Translations under genes and position numbers: made by a program
Shown: positions 1 to 12,958 of the stretch, in pieces
How the letters are laid out: each line of letters starts with the position of its first letter
Position numbering within the stretch: the stretch's first letter is position 1
From: Strix aluco
Lineage: Eukaryota; Chordata; Aves; Strigiformes; Strigidae
Assembly (NCBI RefSeq): GCF_031877795.1
Contig: NC_133933.1
Location: 66,536,484-66,600,483 of the forward strand
Length of the DNA stretch: 64,000 nt
Reading direction: 5' to 3'
Notes under the pieces: model-generated
Told to the model about the DNA's origin: nothing
Seen by the model: the letters and a program-made list of their open reading frames with translations, nothing else
The model's database searches: none

Positions 1-3000
1 TACAGTAGCTTTTTTCCAGCTTACTGATACATAGGTATTCAGCGCCTTGCATTTAAGTTATTGTCAGAAACAACATTGTTTCCTTATAATACTCAAAGAT
101 TTAGAGTTGTAACTACAAAATACTAAATTTGTCATCTCACAGCTTATATCCAAAGTTTTAAGGTGACTATTAGTACTATTTATCACACTTCAACAGCATA
201 CTGTAGAACAGAAAGCTACATGAAATCTTTTCCATCTCTGGTGGAATATGCTCTTGACACTTTCACTCTTGCAGATGCTACAAATGCATCTTATCTGGAA
301 GCAGTTGGAATTACTCTGTTGTTTTGACTGGTCTTAATTATGAGCAACCTAGAAAGTGAACAAAACATCATAAATAGTGAAATCAATGTAAACTGACATT
401 CAGTGGTATATTGATGAAAACCCAAATTCTAGCAATACTGCTGTTGAACCTTACATGACTGGAGTATTTGTTTCCCACTCTACTGAGGAGCTCACAGAGA
501 GAGGTATCTCCTGCTCTACAATGTATGTAAACTGATATATCCCATATAGCAGCAATGGTGGGTTTTGCTTTCTGTCATCTAACTTCGGAGGTCTAACTGT
601 ATTTCTCTCTTGAGCTCAAATAAGACTCTGCATTTAAACTGACAGAAGAGGGTATGGCCCATGGAGTGGAACAAGTTAAATGTAAGAAACAGCACTTTGA
701 ATTGGGAATGTCTTCGGCATGGAGCCTGTTGTCTTTAGTATCCATTCAAAAGGCAAATACGAAAGACTAGCGTTCAAAAGAACAGTTGCGTATTGAGAAA
801 GGAGGCGCTAAAATTAATTATTTGCCCTGACATGCAGCTGGGGGAGTGGGGAGTGGAATAAGCATTACTGCAGTTGCTGTAAACACTTGTGTATGGGAAC
901 ACTTGTGAAGGTGCAATGTACATGACTGACTGTGTCAGACTTAGCAGAAAGGTATGGATAGTAGGTAGCTTCAGCAATACATGATTTTTCAGCAGAAGTT
1001 GAAGGAAATACTTTGGGAACCCTTATGGTATCTTAGGAGTGTGTTTCATTAAACTGCTGTGAAACGCAGCACCCTGTACGAAGTGATGCCTTATTTTGCA
1101 GATTTTCTTGAACTGATACAGAGCTTGAGTTCGGCCTAAGTATGAAAATACAGTGTGTATTTCAAGAAAAAGATTATGAAAGGAATTTATAGGAAGTTGT
1201 GATCCAATGTATTCTATCAGAAAATGCAGAAGTCATGTGCCTCCAAATTTAATTTCTGTTATGTATATCTGCCTTTGGAAAAAGTGCTGCGGTTTACAAC
1301 AAACCTTTCTCCTAGAGCTTCAATCCCATTGTCTTTCACTGCCCTCATGAAGGACCTTAGTCACCTGCTTTCTCTTCTGAAGGAACCAAGAGGTTATAGA
1401 ATAATCAAGAGGTCCTTTTGCTGTAGAAGGGCACTTGAATATATTCCTTGGTTTGGTCTGCACTTTGGAGATAAAGTAGTGTTGAAGTAAGACAATTCCT
1501 GTGGAAAAGCGGTATTAATTCACATGTAATTTTATCAAAATTAAGAGGCTTGTCATTTTGATGGATTTTATGGTTTCTGCCAAATTGCTTCCATAGGTGC
1601 ACTAAGAAACACTAGAGTTTATAATCTCTTAGAACTTGTCATGCTGAAAGTATCAAATGTTTTGTGAATGATTTTTTTATCCTTTTTTCCTGTAGCTTTT
1701 TCAAACAATGGAATCCTTTGAAGTTTTAAAACTCCCTTTTTGCAAATAGCTGTGCATGTAGAATAGTAGGAAAATTTTTGTTCTGCTGTGGAAAACAATT
1801 TTATCTATTGATTTAAGTAGGGTTGCATTTCAACTGTCACAACTCAAGGCTGTCCTGATCTGAATTAATACAAAGTGAGTACTGCCAAAAACTGAACTGA
1901 AAATAGATATGATGTTGATTCCAAGCTAGAATTTTAGGTTTAAAACTTTGATGAAGATGACATTATAATGTATTGTTTTATATTCATGTCCTCACACTTT
2001 AAATAACTATCAGTAAGGATAAGAGAAAAATGGGGGGAAAACAGGTTGAATGCTGGATCCAAAGGAAGCTTGTGCAACTCTGTGTAGCGGTATCTATAGA
2101 CATAGTGCTATTGTCCAACTGGAGTACTTGATACCATATGCTTAATTGTAAGTCTGAATACACATTTGCCTAGTCTGTTTAAATTAGGTAGGAATAGGAT
2201 TGAGATTTGCAGTTTTTATGCTGCATCCACGTTTGGATGATCAAGCTGGTAACTTTGAAATGAATTTACTGAGTGAGACTTTCAGTGAATTATGTGAATT
2301 TCTGTGTACTCCTCACTTGGGCATATAGATTTACCAATAGACATGTGAAATTGTGCATGAATGCAGCTTTCTTTCCAAGCAAGTCTGTATTTTAAGTGCG
2401 TTCCTGAAACCTTAAGGTGAAAGTACAGCCTGATGCAAACTTGTACAGTACATCTCATTGCAGTGAAGTTGCATAAAATTAACAGTCTTAATACAAAATT
2501 CATTCTTGTTTCATGTGGTTTTACAATCTGCTCATAGTTGTCTTCAGAAAATTTCAATCCTGACTTGGGATCCTGTGGAATCAAACCTTCGTTCAAACTA
2601 ACTCATATCAAACAAGCTGGGAGAAGTTCCTTTTAATTTCCAGCACAAGAAATGTGGACTTCTGTTGTTGATCTCAACTTTACCCTGCAAACTGCTGAGT
2701 CTGCAGGATAAAGCATGCTGCTGAAGAAGTTTGTACATGTTTGAAGGGGTAGACTGAACTTAATTTGCTTAAGGTCTGGGCTGACTTTACTCTGAAAATG
2801 TTTCTGTCAGAATATCTTAAGATCTGCCTAGGTTTCAAATGAGAACAAAAGAAATTGTTGTCCTGTAAAATATAAGCCAAGTCAGTTGGGCTTTTCAAAA
2901 CTAATTTTACTAATTTAAAAACATTTCCAGCCTACTTTTTTTTTCTAGACTGGTGCTTAGCATATGTTTGTAGTATTAAGACTTACTCTCTTTCATTCTT

Positions 3001-6000
3001 GAGTTAGGAGGTAACTCAGTGAGAGGTTTCTGGTTTTGCTCTTAAGATCATCAGGATCTCTGTGAATTCAAGACACCTTATAAAAGTACAGCTTTGATCT
3101 CAGACCTTGTTTGATTTGGTAGCCTATTCAGCCCCTTACTATTGCTCTAAAAGTATTAAGATGCTTGTAACTTTTAGCCTGTAGACTTTTTCTCAACTAG
3201 GTTGCATATGCTTTATTGTAAAACCAGTAAATGTTAAAGTAGGTCTGCCAAGGTTACGTGTTGAACCAGCTGAATTGCCAACTTTCAAAACTTAAGAAAT
3301 GCGTACTTGTAGTTTCTCTGGGTTTTACTTTACATTAAATTAAATTGAAAATCCTGACACAGAAATGGAAACCATTTTTATTTGTTGCAATGGTAGTCTG
3401 AATGGTTTTAACCTGGAACGCTGATTTTCATTTCCTTCTAACATACCCCTGTTTTCTTTCACAGATGCATTGCAATTTTTAGAGTTCCCTACAAATGTTT
3501 CTTGTATCTGCACATGCTTCACTGTTCGACTGAAAATTTCAAAATACTAGAACAGTCTTTTCATTATTTTGGCCTTTGACTTAGTGCTGCAATATTGCAC
3601 TGATCAGGGTGGTCAGATTATTTGCAAACTACTCTTTTTTTCTTTCATTCGCTCTGGTCTCAGTCTTCCAGTTTGTGAAAACTTAGTTGTTCTCAGTTGT
3701 TTCATGTTCTGGGTTTTTTGTTTTAATGTTGGAGGTTTCATACTAAACTTGATATTTCCAAATAGGTGATAAGAAATTATGATCTATTACAGTGATTCAC
3801 TTTTTAAGATTCAGAACTTCTATCTAACATCAGCCATTAGAAATATCACGTGGATTTTTTTTTTTTTTTAACTTAGACTACAGAGATTTACAGCTTTCAT
3901 GGAAATGTGCCACAAGTCTCTGTATAAAGCCTTACTTCAGCAAAGTTCAGTGCTAATATGGAAATCTACTATGTCAGGTCTCATTGCAGAATCAGAGCTG
4001 CAGTCATTTCTGGTATATTGGAGCTCTTGACTTGTGTTATCTTTTGCTGCTACAGATTATCATTGAAGAAAAGAAAAACAACCATCTTCCAGGGAAAGGG
4101 CTGTGAAAAGCCAGCAGTATGAGCAAAATTGGAGTAACAGCTTCCCTCTCAGTCCAGTAACCCAGGGAGCATTGTAGCTTCCAGACACTTGACATAATGG
4201 ATGCCATCTCAGCAGCTCTTTTGAGCAGATTCTTGCTTGCCTGTCTTAGTTGGTAGGACACACTTAGTCAGTTGTAAGATCGCGGTGTCAGAGAAGATCG
4301 CTTGAACATTAAGAGGACTTGGGTTGCTGCTTTCCATTAAATAAAATAAACCTTCTTCACAATTTCCAGTGTTTGTACATAGATCTTACTTGTGAGCAGC
4401 TCCCTGGCAATCTTGGTTCATGTGTCTGCTGTGTCTTCACCCTAAAATCCAAATTAGTTGTTTCTGACTTTTGAAATAGAAGAACTTTTAAAATAGAAGA
4501 TCTGTGATTGGTGGAGTTTTAGAACAATACACTAAGGTGATAAAACATAATTTCTTTACATGCTTTGAGAAGAAACAGATTTTTTTTTAACACTTGCATA
4601 ATTGTAAAACAGAAGGGTGATGGCCTCATAATTGAAAAGTTGTCCTGCACTTATTCAGATACAATTAACCCTTTCAATTCAGAGATCCTGAAAAAAGCTT
4701 GTGTTCTTTACTAAGTTATTACAGTGTCAAATCAACAACCTAAACTTGAGTTTAAAGCTGTAGCAGCAGCCCTGGCCTTCAGTGATTTTTATTAAAACAT
4801 TTTAACTTTTATTCTAGGATAGATCAGAAGTTATAGTGAAAATGTCATGTTAATATTGTTTGAAGAAAAATGTATTTTCTGTATTCCTGCATGGAGCAGG
4901 ACTTTTCACTGTAAGGCAGAAAAAAATTTTGGTGCTGTTAACTGAGTAGTATTAAATTTCTGTAGTGTTAGGGACTAACATCTGAAATGCAGCACCACCT
5001 CAAGTTTCACTTAGTTCTGATGATGATGGTTTAAACAACAAAATTATTTTTAAAACATTTTTTCTGCTCTGTAATATCTGTAGATTATTTCGATCAGAGG
5101 ACAAGAACAACAGATAATTGAATTCATGGCAAGGATTATTTGTTGTTAAAATTACACAAATCAAAATTATGCATTCCTTGAGGCATTCAGCTCTGAATTC
5201 TGCTCACAAATGCCAAAATAAAAATGATCTCTAGGCACCTGCTTAGCAAAAAGTAGCACTTGCTACAGAAATACTGGTATGTGCATTTGTACGTCTATTT
5301 TCCTGGTCATTCCCATCTTCTAGCATTTATTTAGTAAACTGTAGCTTAAAAATATACAGAAAACAATGTAAAATAATTTCACTGCTTATAGACTGTATCT
5401 AGTGATTTACATGTTGTTCTCACCCATCCTGTGATTCATAGATACCTTTTCTGTGATATGTTTGAGAATTAAATAGAAACCTTTTTGCATTTGAGTAGGA
5501 AATATATTGTTTATTTACTTGCATTAAGCTTTTAAAATTATTCACTGATCTAGCTACTATAGTTTCAACTTCTTTGACTGGCAGAAGTCTTAATTATATA
5601 TGTGTTACAATGGTTATAACTATTCTGTTAAAAGCTTTTAAAGTTAGCGTTAGCAATGCAACCAAACTTACTGCAGTAACAAACTCCTGCGAAAATGCTT
5701 TTAAAGGCTCTGCATCCTGAGCTGTAAGTGTGAATTCATCCTGCGTGACAGACTTTAGTTACGAGAAGCAAACTTGGCTCATCTGTCTTCATGCCTCCTT
5801 TTCTTGTAAGAGCCCAATGGCAATCTGTGTTTCTTTGCAGCACTGCTGCGGTCTGAGCAGTGTTTTTCTGACAGAGGTTTGAATGTCCGTTAAGAGGGTA
5901 TGGTGAGCCATGAAACATCAATTTGACCCAAAACAGACATTGAAGCTAAACCCCAATAACTGGCAGGTAAGTGGATTAACTGACCCGCTAGCCTCTACAG

Positions 6001-7624
6001 AGAGAGCGGTACACTTGAAAGCATGAACCAAGTCACACTCCATGAAGGAATCATTTCTGAGCTCTGTGTATATAATTTGTGTAGTGGGGAAAAAAACAAA
6101 TACCAATTGGTTTTGTTTATTAACCAACAATAAGGTGACTGCTTTATCTATGAATGAGTCAATGTGATACATATTTGAATTAATGTAGTCCTTATCCCAG
6201 CACTGTACATAGTGACTCCTACACGTTGTTTATGTTGAAGAATTCATAAAACAGCTGTGCTTATCCACTGTATCTATTTGCATGTGTTAAAAGTGGTTGA
6301 TGAGGCTTTAACAACTTGCAGATTCCTAGTCAAAACTAAAAGGAAATGAGCTAAATTGTAAGAGCTAAGCTAGTAACACTATTCTTTTCAAAAAATGTTC
6401 CATATTTATAGTCAAACTGTTTATTTCAGGAATTGGAAAACTAAAGCTTTTCAAGCAATTGTTTGACTAGTCAAAAACAGACAATGTGAGAACTGTTTTA
6501 TAAACGTTGTTTTAGGAGAAAATTAAAAATCAAGCTAGAAATTATTGTAACTGACTCTAGCAAACCAGATATAGCATTAGAGAGATCTGCAGTTATTCCA
6601 GAATCCGAGACCTGCTTAAACAAATTGTAAAGTACAGTGTTATTACAGAAAACTAATATTTATTGCATTAAATATGGTTGGCCTTAATCCCTTAGTAAGT
6701 GTTAGCAAAGTGTGTCACTGTTTTTCAAAACCTAGCTGAGAAGGATCATTAGGAGAAGTATTAATTTAAAACTGATTTTCTTGGCTGTAGGTAATGAAGT
6801 GCAGCTTTCATTTTTATTGTTCTTCAGGATCCTGACATCATGTACTTAGTCTGAGAACAAGACCATCAGTCACAGGATACACCTGGAGTATGCCATTCAT
6901 TGGGGAGCAGGCAGATGCCTTTTTGAATATTTAATCATGTTGGTAGCTTTAAAAGGAAAAATACGAGTTAGCTGGCACAGGAATTCAGGCTCAGTTTTAC
7001 TTAAGGCCTTTTGTACAGAGAAAAATGGTGAGAATTGCCAGTTGAGAATCCCTTGCTCTCTTCTTGTCTCCCAGCTTGGCAATATAAGTTCTAGAGCTAC
7101 TCTGGTTGGAATGTTGATCGCTTTACTACTGACCAGAAGAAAAAACTTTGTAAGCAGTAGCAGGCAGTCTCTGCAATTTCTGTATTCAGCAGTTACTTAT
7201 CATAAGACACTGCTAATAAGGGTTCCAGTCTAGGGAGAAGAGAGGAATGCCTTGATATCAGAGCCAGGGACAACCATCTAACTAAACATTGTGTAAATAC
7301 ATATAGCACAACGAAGTTGTTAAAGTGAGACCAGATACTGAAATAACTAAGCTATTTTTTCCTCTAGGTATTAAGAAATACTGTTTTACTTGCATCAGTT
7401 TTATTGGACCAAGTTCAACTGACCCCTCACCTAAAATCTGTTCCACCTCTTGTTCGGTGTCATTCATGACTTCCCATCAGCAGGCAGGTGTTCAGCCATT
7501 TCCAGGGAAGTGAGGACTCGGCACACTATATAGCAGTTGCTTGAGAAGACGAATGCCATAACCACAAACATCCCCCTCTCCTCCTTTCTGTAAGCTTTTA
7601 TTGCTCAGCTCGGGAATATCCCTT
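1..7624. other. AT-rich non-coding DNA, no gene seen
   Basis: I see no exon with both convincing splice sites and recognisable protein similarity, no RNA gene and no clear interspersed repeat. Open frames here are at most about 105 codons, lack family similarity and look like chance. The stretch lies beyond the 3' end of CCDC28A. In human the next gene there is ECT2L, in the same direction as CCDC28A, and I could not recognise any of its exons here. Old, diverged repeats could be present without my seeing them. Confidence 0.5.
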
Positions 7625-7702
7625 TGGTCGGTTCGGGTCAGCTCTCCTGGCTGTGTCCTCTCCCAGCCTTTTGCCCAAGCCCAGCCTACTCGGACTGGGG
7701 GG
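7625..7702. mobile_element. possible short fragment of an avian endogenous retroviral element
   Basis: The CT-rich segment (for example CCTGGCTGTGTCCTCTCCCA) resembles a segment I know from abundant avian endogenous retroviral repeats. It is short, has no termini or target-site duplication, and codes for nothing. The identification is from memory of the family pattern and needs a repeat-library search. The neighbouring inverted repeat begins a few bases further right and may or may not be related. Confidence 0.3.
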
Positions 7703-7708
7703 AGTCTC

Positions 7709-7868
7709 TGTCACCTCTAGATTTTCCGTTGCATTGCTGTAGTGGCATCACTTCACTACTGCAGATGCAGAAACCATGTGCACATTTACAAGGACGTGGT
7801 GACTCTACACCAGTGATGTGAAGTGGTGCCACTACAGCAATGCAATGCAAAATCTAGAGTGGGTGACA
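7709..7868. repeat. imperfect inverted repeat, arms of about 48-51 bp with a 61-bp loop
   Basis: The left arm (7709-7756) and right arm (7818-7868) are reverse complements over their whole length, with three mismatches and one 3-base gap. The core TTGCATTGCTGTAGTGGCA is matched perfectly on both sides. The loop is 7757-7817 and contains the small palindrome ATGTGCACAT. A transcript from either strand would fold into a long hairpin. It could be a small foldback DNA transposon, a hairpin RNA source or a chance inverted duplication; I see no flanking target-site duplication that decides. Confidence 0.8.
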
Positions 7869-10800
7869 CCATAGCATGTACAGGCTCTGCAAGGGACTCT
7901 AGTGATGGCATTGTTGGGTTCCTTCCTTCTGGCATACTCATGTTGTTGCAAAAGCATTTATTTTATGGAGTTAAATCTGAAGTGAGCTGGAGATTAGAGA
8001 CGACAAATTATTTCCCTGATACTGTCCTGCTAGAGAGGGAGCTGTGTTAGTTGCATCTTTTCAGTATTTTTCAAACTCTGTGTAGACAGTGCCTGCCAGC
8101 CTAAACATATATCCATGTAAAAGAGATGTGATGATCATGTTGAAGTGTTGGATAGTTCCAAGACACCACATATTTCATGCTTTAAAAGTCTTCTAATGTC
8201 ACAGCCTGCTGCTATTTGTTAGACTTTTCCACTAGGAAGAGTGAGTGAAGAGTCAGTAGCGCCCTAATGTGCAGGGTTACAGCTCTGCCAGGCTGGATTT
8301 TTTTCCAGCACGCACAATTTTGGAGGCTTGAAAATATTTCTGAAACCCTACCCCAAGAGAGCTTATGGAGTGTTGGTTCTACTCCTGATCCAGCTCACCA
8401 GTGGTTCTTTGGCTAAATACATTTACAGAAGTAATAATGTGTTCTGTTCTAACATGTTTTTCATTTGCTATTGAAGACCCAGCTTTTCTGGCAGAAAACC
8501 TAACTTCATTACCTAATAATGTGGGATTGCAGATTTATGAATTTAGGCAGTTCAGCCACTCTGTTTATTTTTATACCATGTTTTAGTGGGCTTGATGGCA
8601 GAGAAAGCCTTTTCCAAGTGCTGTTGTCATATGGGGAGCAGGGAGTTTAAAACCACACTTTCGATGTTTGTAGAGTACAAATTACTGGTAATCATTTTTC
8701 TTGCAAATCCACGCTTGGCATACTTTTATCTTCTCCCAAGGTAGATTTAGCCCAAGGGGCTACAACTTTGAAATGTGTGTGACAAAAATTAAGAAATGGC
8801 TATCAAGTTTTCCATTTCAGACTAGCAACCTCTTGAGTGCTAGGCTGCTTCGAGGGGACCACTGTCTTTTGTTTGTATGCCTTTTTGAATCCATGGCTGT
8901 AGGTTTAAATTACATCTGCTGAGGTGGTTTCATGAGCTTCTGAGAACAATTTTTTCAGGACAATCTGGAACTTAAAAGGCATTGCCTTGCCTTAGAAACC
9001 AAGTCTCCTGCCAACTTTAAATTTCAGTCACATTCTTAGGATAAAACCCTCATGGTTCCCGCTAAATTAAAGACATTGAATTTACAGTGCATCTGCTGCA
9101 AGTGCTTCTGGTGCAGGAGGCAACAATCACTGCTGCATCAGAAGGCAAAGATGTTTCAGCTGGTTAATTAGAATAAAGGGAGAAGTTGAGCTCCTCTATC
9201 AAGGTGTTTGTGCACCAAAATTCAAATCATGTGAGCACACATATTTGCATTTTTGATGCTGTTTCTTATGTGCCATATACTCTGTAACCCTTATCAGTCA
9301 TTGCATTCTGAGAGTTGATTTATATTTTGTGTTGAAATTATCTCCAGTAGTTTGAACGTCTAGAGCATTGTTCTTTAAAGAGTTACACAATCAGTTTTTC
9401 TGCTGCCAAGTTAAAAAAAAAAAATCCTGCTTTTTCAAAAGCAAAGCTGAAAGGGTGTGATTTAGAGTAGTATTTTTTTCCTGCAAACTTTCAACAGTTT
9501 TAAAGAAATTATAAGGTATAGCAATAGCAGCACATTCTTAAGAGCAAAGAAGCAAACATGCAACTAGTGTGGAGTCTTTCTAGGTTGGCACCTACAAATT
9601 TAAACATGCCAGCTGATGCAGCTTGTTCGCATCCACTGTAACAATCAGTAGCCTGTCACAACTCGCTGTGAGCCTGCTGAAGCCTATAACTGTGTTTAGA
9701 TTGTTCTGCTTTATTGATACTGGTCTAACAAAAACATTTTCTCTCCATTTACAGTGCAGTTGTTACGTGGGGCCTGCTCTGATGTCTTGTTCCTGCTATT
9801 GGATGTTTTATGCTGCATGCTGGTTGGTGCTTCTGGGCAGTCAATCAAGGATTTGGTATGTACTCCATATTAAATATATGGTTTTTATAGTGAGTGGAGA
9901 GGGCTGTGATAAAGCCCATGTTTTGTGATGACAATAGTGAGATGCCCAAGGCATAGATCACTGACAGTGACTTCAATTATTTGTAATTAAAAAGGAATGT
10001 ATTCCTTTTCTGTGTTAGTAATCCTGAACAGCCTCTTAACTCAGAACTTGGTGTCTGCATACAGAAAGAACTGATTTGTGTATGTGACATCTGACATGAA
10101 GCGCCAGATTCGATCGCATGAGGAGTGATGAAATGCAAGTACAGTTAGAACAACCCTAACACACAGTAAGCCCGCTGGCATCCTCATGTGCTTTGGTGTA
10201 GTCTAGGCCAAATTTGGCTGCCATCTTCATTTTTAAGAAGTGAGCTCTGTGCCCAGCTTTCCTGTGATAAACAAACTCCTTTCTAGAAGAACATACCCTC
10301 AAAGCACCTGTTACAGTAGTTGGTATTAACACAAGGGGAGATAGTTGGGGAGATTATCCACATGAAAACAGGAGTGTTGATTTCTCATAAGCAGCTTGAG
10401 CCTTTATGTGGACAAAGCATTCCCACATCTGCCTGTTGGGCTTATTGCCTTTTATGGGAAATATGTAATTTCCTTCATTTTTATGTGAAAGATGCAAAAA
10501 TCATGAACCTGTGTTTGAAGAAATGAAAGACAGACACTCAGTTCTCTACCTGCTTTGGGAAGGTGAGGAGAGTGAAGTAGCATTTTTAAATTTCTGTAAT
10601 TATTAGAACTAAAAGTAAAAATACCTAACGTTTCAAGAGTTGAAGCATATGAAAAATGGCTAAGCATCACACACTGATGCTTCAGAATCCCTATATACGC
10701 CATGTTAAAGGTGAAATACTTTGAATGGCAATGTAACCATGATGAACGTGGGTTAATGGGGGTACTGAATAGGCATTAACAATCAATATCCACTATAAAA

Positions 10801-11676
10801 TACAAAGAATGTGATGTAGTTGTGAAGTCTCAGTATGTTGTATGTGGTTTGTAAGACTCTAACGTGCCACTGAACTCCACAGCAAACACTCCTGGTTTCT
10901 TACAGATTGAACTGAATTTACAGGTCATGATCCAAATTTTGGTTGTAAAACACAACCTGCTGATCACTAACAGAATCAGGTCAGTAGGCCTTGATAAATT
11001 TATGTTTCTGTTTTTACACAAATGAGAATTTCAAGACACAACTCAGCATGTTTGTCAGTATTTGTATACATCAGTCGCTTTTAATAACCTTACTGGGAAA
11101 AAAAAAATCAGTCCTTACCTATTTATGTTGAAACTTATTTTTAGAGTTCAGTATATTTTCTAAACAAAAGATGTCTGCCTTTAATAATTTGTCTTGCTGT
11201 TTTTGAGGAAAGGGGCAGTTAGTTTGATACTACTGATTCTCATCTCTTCCAAATCCTCTTTTCTTAGATGCTTTCCTTTCCTATTAGCTTTTGTTCCTGA
11301 TTTTCTTTTTTAGTTCATTGCAGTTCCACAGATGCCTCTTGGAGTGAGGTAATCTAGATCAGTGACACAGGAAAGAGCATCTTCTTTCAAACCCTGTATC
11401 CATTTATCAGTGTGAGTTTAGGCCAGGAAGCATTCAATGTTAATACACTTTTATCTCCATAAACAACTCTTCGGGAAACAAGATAACAGAGAAGGAGCTC
11501 ATTTTCTGCAGCCACTTAACGTACTTTTAGAATTACAAAATACAATAGATTTTTTTTCTCTTCCTGCGAGAGCCCAGAAATGTGATTAGTTTAATACCAC
11601 ATAAAGAAGCTCGGTCTCTCAAAGATCTTGCTACAAAATTTTCTTGTATAAATCCAAAAGATAATGACCATATGCC
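7869..11676. other. non-coding DNA, no gene seen
   Basis: The stretch is AT-rich, with short homopolymer runs and no recognisable exon, RNA gene or well-preserved repeat. The block at 9755-9855 is bounded by an acceptor-like and a donor-like sequence but has no coding support. Confidence 0.5.
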
Positions 11677-11829
11677 ATTAATGGATTAGGTGAGAGATGC
11701 AAATATTTATCTAGCAGGAGATAATTTTAATTTCTTAATTATTTGCAATTAATGGATTGTGTGAAAGATGCAAATATTTATCCAGAAGGATATAATTTTA
11801 ATGTCTTAATTATTTGCAATTAATGCATT
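11677..11829. repeat. 71-bp tandem repeat, two copies plus a short third start
   Basis: Copies begin at 11677, 11748 and 11819, a constant period of 71 bp, each with ATTAATGGATT or, in the third, ATTAATGCATT. Each full copy holds GATGCAAATATTTAT, which contains the octamer ATGCAAAT, and ends in TTAATTATTTGCA, which contains a related inverted ATTTGCA element. The full copies differ at only a few positions, so the duplication is fairly young or has been conserved. The octamer is the binding motif of POU-domain factors; whether the tandem acts as a regulatory element is inference. Confidence 0.85.
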
Positions 11830-12958
11830 CTTTGTGACTTGTGATTGCCTGTGGGCTTAAGGTGGTTGAAGAAAAAGGTGCTAATTCTTGTATAATTCTA
11901 AACAGCTGCTTCAGAAAGGTATTTCTGTATCTTGAATTATGCGTTACGTACTTGCATAAATTGCTACAGAAATGTAAGAGATCAAGACCTCCAACAGACC
12001 ACACATTTGTAAGTTACTTGAATTGTGTTTGAAGTCATAAGCCTAAGCAGTTAGATAACAGAGCCCAAAAAGGAAGAAATAATTCTATTGTTGAATCACG
12101 TAAACTGTGAAAACTACTGGTTAAAAGTGTGTTTTGGGAGCAGGTTGCTTTACAGCGCTGCACTGGCAGTAAGGGGACAGGGAGGGTATCGCTCTCCCGA
12201 ATCACGATGAGCTGCCAGAATGTCATTTTGCCTGTATAAATACAGCTCTACTAGTGACTCTTGACACCTTAACTTGCCTCACACCTTTAGACACCTTGAG
12301 GCATGAAGCTGAAACGTGCTTTTTTGCTTGATGTTCACAAGTCTGCACAGAAACAAGGCCATAGTGCTGACAGTGAGAGGTTACTGTGCAGAAAAGGGTA
12401 ATTCCCCAGTTATTGGCTAAAGAGTGAGAAAAACCCAACCACCTTGGCTTCATGTTGTGAGGAGCACGTTGTATTCTAGATCTCTGAAGTTGTCTTTGGA
12501 TCTCACAACGTGACAGGTATGTACCCAGCACCAGACTGGGACCTCGAGGTCCTTTTACCAGCTTGCAAAACTTCTAGGAAATCTCAACGATGAAGGAGAT
12601 AAATCATGTAAGGAACAAGAACATCCTAAAGGAAAAGCCCAGCTGGGATCCCTACTGGTTCGTTAATCCCTGAGACTTGCCCTGTAGGTGAGGCAGGGAA
12701 TAAGGTGTTTTGAGGTGGAATTTGTAGCCAGAGCACAGGGTGGTGTTTAAGGGACCTTGGTGTCCCCAGCAGCAGTGTGCAGGCTTGGCGCTGTGTGTGA
12801 TTCCAAAAGGAGCCCGAGCTAACGGAATCCACAACTGCGCCTTGCGGCTGGAGAAGCATCTTCTCCAAAGCTGCTGAACAACAGGCTGCTCCTGTTCCCC
12901 CGGCACGTGCCCACTCCGGGCAGATGAAAGCTTCATGCTCAAGTAGGAGGATAAAGAT
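11830..12958. other. non-coding DNA downstream of CCDC28A
   Basis: No coding exon is supported. The more GC-rich part (about 12630-12920) contains overlapping minus-strand open frames of 111 and 140 codons without family resemblance, which I treat as chance. The left limit of the CCDC28A 3' UTR may fall at the right edge of this stretch. Confidence 0.45.

Noticed and set aside
2282-2596. 104-codon minus-strand frame considered as a possible ECT2L or REPS1 exon
   Set aside because: No residues matching either protein could be recognised and no convincing donor limits it.
9755-9855. Exon-like block with an ATTTACAG acceptor and a GTATGT donor
   Set aside because: Length 101 is not a multiple of three, it is short on pyrimidine tract strength, and the translation has no family resemblance. 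Such pairs are expected by chance at this window length.
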